Of a stretch of DNA of 8,167 nt, positions 5,987 to 8,167 are shown one piece after another. The position numbers were made by a program, and so were the translations under genes. The first letter of the stretch is position 1; every line of letters starts with the position of its first letter. This DNA comes from Christensenella sp. UBA1750 (GTDB lineage Bacteria; Bacillota; Clostridia; Christensenellales; UBA1750). The notes beneath the pieces were generated by a model, which saw nothing but the letters and a program-made list of their open reading frames with translations, had not been told where the DNA came from and did not search any database. The stretch is taken from NCBI GenBank assembly GCA_002315655.1, contig DCHO01000066.1:1-8167 (forward strand), read 5' to 3'.

Positions 5987-7031
5987 GGGCAGAAAGCACG
6001 GTTTTCATCTGTTCCTGCGTGCCAATGGTCATACGCATATATTCCCTGATCGCGGGCTTGTCGAAGCGGCGGACGAGTATGTTCCGCTTGCGCAGTTCAT
6101 CAAAGATGAACTTGCCGGAAACGCTTTCGTGGCGGCAGAAGACGAAGTTCGTGTTGGAATCGGGCAGGACAAAGCCCCGGGCGCGGAGGCCTTCGGTGAA
6201 ATAGGCGCGGGTCGCCTTGATGCTGCTCATGCAATCATTGAAATAAGCCACATCCTCGATGGCGGCGGTGGCGCCCACGATAGCCAAACGATCCAGCGGA
6301 TAGGAATTGAAGGAATCCTTGATGCGGATGAGGCCGGAGAGCAAGGAGGCCTGTCCCAGCGCATAGCCCACGCGCAGTCCCGCCATGGAGTGATCCTTGG
6401 ACATGGTGCGGGTGACGCAGAGGTTGGGGTATTTGGAGATTAAGGTGGCGGCGGAGGGCTGGTCGGTGAAGGCTGCGTAGGCTTCATCCACCACAAGCAC
6501 CTTGCCCTTTTCGAGCTGCTTTAGCGCCATTTTTTCGATGGTTTCCAGCGGCAGCACCTTGGAGGTGGGAGCGTTGGGATTGGCTAAGATCACGCCGCCG
6601 GAGCCGGAGAGCAATTTATCCACATCCACATCCAGCGTGTCGATCATGGGAATCTTGCGGAAGGCATTGCCGAACAGGGTCGCATAGACCTCATAGAAGG
6701 TGTAGGTGATTTCCGGCATGAAGATTTCTTCGTCCGCGTTGAAGAACGCCGGGAAGCAGAAGGCCAGCACCTCGTCCGAGCCATTGCCCACGAAAACCTC
6801 ATCGGGCTGCAAGCCCTCGTTTTTCGCAATGGCACATCTGAGGGTCTCGCCGTCGATTTCGGGATAAAGGCGCAGCTTTTCCACCTGACCCGAAATCGCT
6901 TCCAGCACCTTCGGGGAGGGCGGGAAGGGGTTTTCGTTGGTGTTCAGCTTGATGATGTCGGCGGTTTTCGGCTGTTCGCCCGGAACATAAGGCTCGATGG
7001 CCTGTGCCTTGCGGCTTAAGAAGCTCTGCAT
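5967..7031 (-). CDS. hisC: Histidinol-phosphate aminotransferase
   Basis: A 354-residue, full-length fold-type I PLP aminotransferase of the HisC family, which transfers an amino group between glutamate and imidazole-acetol phosphate in histidine synthesis. Visible marks are LNTNENPFPPSP (29-40), the substrate-entry tyrosine in RLYPE (54-58), GNGSDE (82-87), NPNAPTS (151-157), VDEAY (181-185), and the PLP lysine K212 in TRTMSKDHSMAGLRVGY with R220. A C-terminal R333 in YMRMTIGT would bind the substrate carboxylate. It starts at ATG 7031 with AAGGAGG nine nucleotides upstream; AGGAG and CTCCT in this region could form a small hairpin over the site. No other his genes are in the window, so it stands alone here, and a role with another aromatic or phosphorylated substrate is not excluded. 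Confidence 0.9.
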   Translation of the reverse strand: MQSFLSRKAQAIEPYVPGEQPKTADIIKLNTNENPFPPSPKVLEAISGQVEKLRLYPEIDGETLRCAIAKNEGLQPDEVFVGNGSDEVLAFCFPAFFNADEEIFMPEITYTFYEVYATLFGNAFRKIPMIDTLDVDVDKLLSGSGGVILANPNAPTSKVLPLETIEKMALKQLEKGKVLVVDEAYAAFTDQPSAATLISKYPNLCVTRTMSKDHSMAGLRVGYALGQASLLSGLIRIKDSFNSYPLDRLAIVGATAAIEDVAYFNDCMSSIKATRAYFTEGLRARGFVLPDSNTNFVFCRHESVSGKFIFDELRKRNILVRRFDKPAIREYMRMTIGTQEQMKTVLSALDEILK

Positions 7032-7063
7032 CAGGAGATTCCTCCTTCGGAAATGATGGGGTT

Positions 7064-7092
7064 ATTTTAGCACGTTACCGCGTTAAAGTCAA
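7064..7092 (-). promoter_or_regulatory. hisC promoter
   Basis: TTGACT (7092-7087), a 17-bp spacer and TAAAAT (7069-7064), with TGC before the -10 (extended -10). It lies 11 nt after the stop codon of the upstream gene. The untranslated leader would be about 25 nt, with no sign of a T-box or attenuator. Confidence 0.85.
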
Positions 7093-7103
7093 GAAGTGAT
7101 TTG

Positions 7104-8167
7104 TCAATCCGCAAGGGGAAGATTTCCGACAGAAATCAAATCGTTGTTTTCGACACGATAGACGGCGGCTTTAGAGATCAGATAGAGGTTGTCGCCAAAG
7201 GCATAGAGCTCAAAGATGGAAAACTCATCCTCAAAGCGGCTGACGGTGGCAAAGGTATAAAGCTTGTTCTCGATGTCATCATCCCCCACCTCGGAGCTGT
7301 AAATGTAGGGTTCTGTCAGATATTCCATGCCGTACACGCCGTCTTCGTCCACATCGCTGGAAATGCCGCTGTCGCAGAAGAAGCCGATGAGCCGCCCTTC
7401 ATCGTTTACGATGGTGGGAACGTAGAAGTATTCTTCGCGGAGAAGCCTGTAGCCATCGTCGTCCAGCACCATCAGGCGGTCTTTTGCAAAATCGCCCTCG
7501 GAATCGGCGCAGAGAACGTAGAGCTCATCCTCCACTCTAAACAAGCCTTCCACGATTTCGTTAAGCTGTCCCAAAGAAGAATCGAACGCATTGTCGGGAT
7601 TTTCATAGATGGCAGAGGCAAGACGCATGGGCTTGCTGCCGTCCAGACCGCAGGAGAAGAAATTCACAAAGGGATAGGAGAAATAGGGGTTGTCCACGGA
7701 ATAGGTATAGGTGATGCTGTCTCCCGCAATGGTGAAGTGCCCGGAGGTCTGCCCTAAGTCGGCAATCTCAGTCACATTGGTGCCGTCCAGCTCACAGCGG
7801 TAGAGGGACTGCCCGGATTCCCAGTTCTGGGTCTCCTCGGTATTGAAATCGTCCCAATGGGCATTGAGGAAGCTGGCCTTCATGGTGCCGGGGCGGCCGT
7901 TGTTTGCGACATAGTAAAGCTGACCCTTGTAAAGCATCAGATCGCGGTAGCCGATATACTGCGTAGTGCTAATGCTGCCGCCGTCATCATTATAGGAATA
8001 GATATAGGAAATTTTCTCCTCGGGCAGCACCATGGTGCGGTTCGTGCCGTCGGGATTGATGCGCATTAAGGTCGCACCCGTCTGATCAATGCAGCCGTAT
8101 TCATCCTCCCCGTAAATGACGCCGATATAGTAAATGCAGCCGTCCCAGTAGTTGAGAGACTTGGCAA
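7104..8167 (-). CDS. DUF5050-like propeller-type protein, N-terminus beyond the window
   Basis: The frame is open to the window edge, so the 353 visible residues are the C-terminal part. Starting it at the Met at 8066 would be wrong, because the frame continues upstream with good propeller-like sequence (LNYWDGCIYYIGVIYGE). The protein shows repeated blocks in which an aromatic/hydrophobic strand is followed by D-G-(T/S)-(N/K): INPDGTNRTMV, CELDGTNVTEI and CGLDGSKPMRL, with YYVANNG- and LYVLCAD-like strands between. This is the pattern of DUF5050 and related beta-propeller-like domains, usually found in exported Firmicute proteins. The part that would show a signal peptide is missing. Function is unknown. 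hisC follows after a separate promoter, so the two are not clearly one operon. Confidence 0.75.
   Translation of the reverse strand, partial: AKSLNYWDGCIYYIGVIYGEDEYGCIDQTGATLMRINPDGTNRTMVLPEEKISYIYSYNDDGGSISTTQYIGYRDLMLYKGQLYYVANNGRPGTMKASFLNAHWDDFNTEETQNWESGQSLYRCELDGTNVTEIADLGQTSGHFTIAGDSITYTYSVDNPYFSYPFVNFFSCGLDGSKPMRLASAIYENPDNAFDSSLGQLNEIVEGLFRVEDELYVLCADSEGDFAKDRLMVLDDDGYRLLREEYFYVPTIVNDEGRLIGFFCDSGISSDVDEDGVYGMEYLTEPYIYSSEVGDDDIENKLYTFATVSRFEDEFSIFELYAFGDNLYLISKAAVYRVENNDLISVGNLPLAD

Noticed and set aside
4972..6204. Plus-strand open frame (410 codons) spanning the lipoprotein, the intergenic region and the hisC end.
   Set aside because: It runs antisense across two genes, a promoter and a hairpin; its composition shows no domain and no start signal.

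Overview
The window looks like a chromosomal segment of an anaerobic, probably gut-associated Firmicute of the class Clostridia. The grounds are near-consensus sigma-A promoters (TTGACA-17-TATAAT), strong AAGGAGG ribosome binding sites, tRNA genes that encode their own CCA, a Gram-positive style lipoprotein signal, and a radical SAM peptide-maturation operon of the kind common in Clostridia. This taxonomic guess is inference; no marker gene fixes the genus. Every gene I can support lies on the minus strand, so transcription runs from high to low coordinates.

Layout in the direction of transcription: (1) 8167-7104, the C-terminal 353 residues of a DUF5050-like, propeller-type protein that runs off the window. 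(2) 7092-5967, a promoter and hisC (histidinol-phosphate aminotransferase), ending near a hairpin. (3) 5986-3043, a promoter inside the hisC tail followed by a two-gene unit: a 511-residue lipoprotein that looks like an M3-type metallopeptidase with its zinc site lost, and guaD (guanine deaminase). (4) 3025-506, a compact RiPP (ribosomally made, post-translationally modified peptide) operon. It has two candidate promoters, a leader with a 12.75-copy tetranucleotide repeat and a strong hairpin, a radical SAM/SPASM maturase, two paralogous small precursor peptides (56 and 54 residues), and a stand-alone PqqD-like peptide chaperone. (5) 429-1, a consensus promoter and a tRNA operon, Arg(TCT)-His(GTG)-Gln(TTG)-Lys(TTT), the last truncated by the window edge.

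The RiPP operon is the exciting part. The two precursors share an almost identical N-terminal leader (residues 1-22) and then diverge sharply into different cores. They arose by tandem duplication of a roughly 320-330 bp cassette that also copied the 3' end of the radical SAM gene, leaving a frameshifted remnant upstream of the second precursor. The expected chemistry is that the PqqD-like protein presents the leader to the radical SAM enzyme, which modifies the core, perhaps at the two conserved Cys or the YD-x-S region. No transporter, protease or immunity gene is visible here.

The leader of the maturase gene may hold a switch. A short upstream ORF runs through the tetranucleotide repeat. 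In the present repeat register it stops just after the repeat. One extra repeat unit would extend it across both arms of a 16-bp terminator-like hairpin in front of the maturase. This could give phase-variable attenuation, but it is a model from sequence only.
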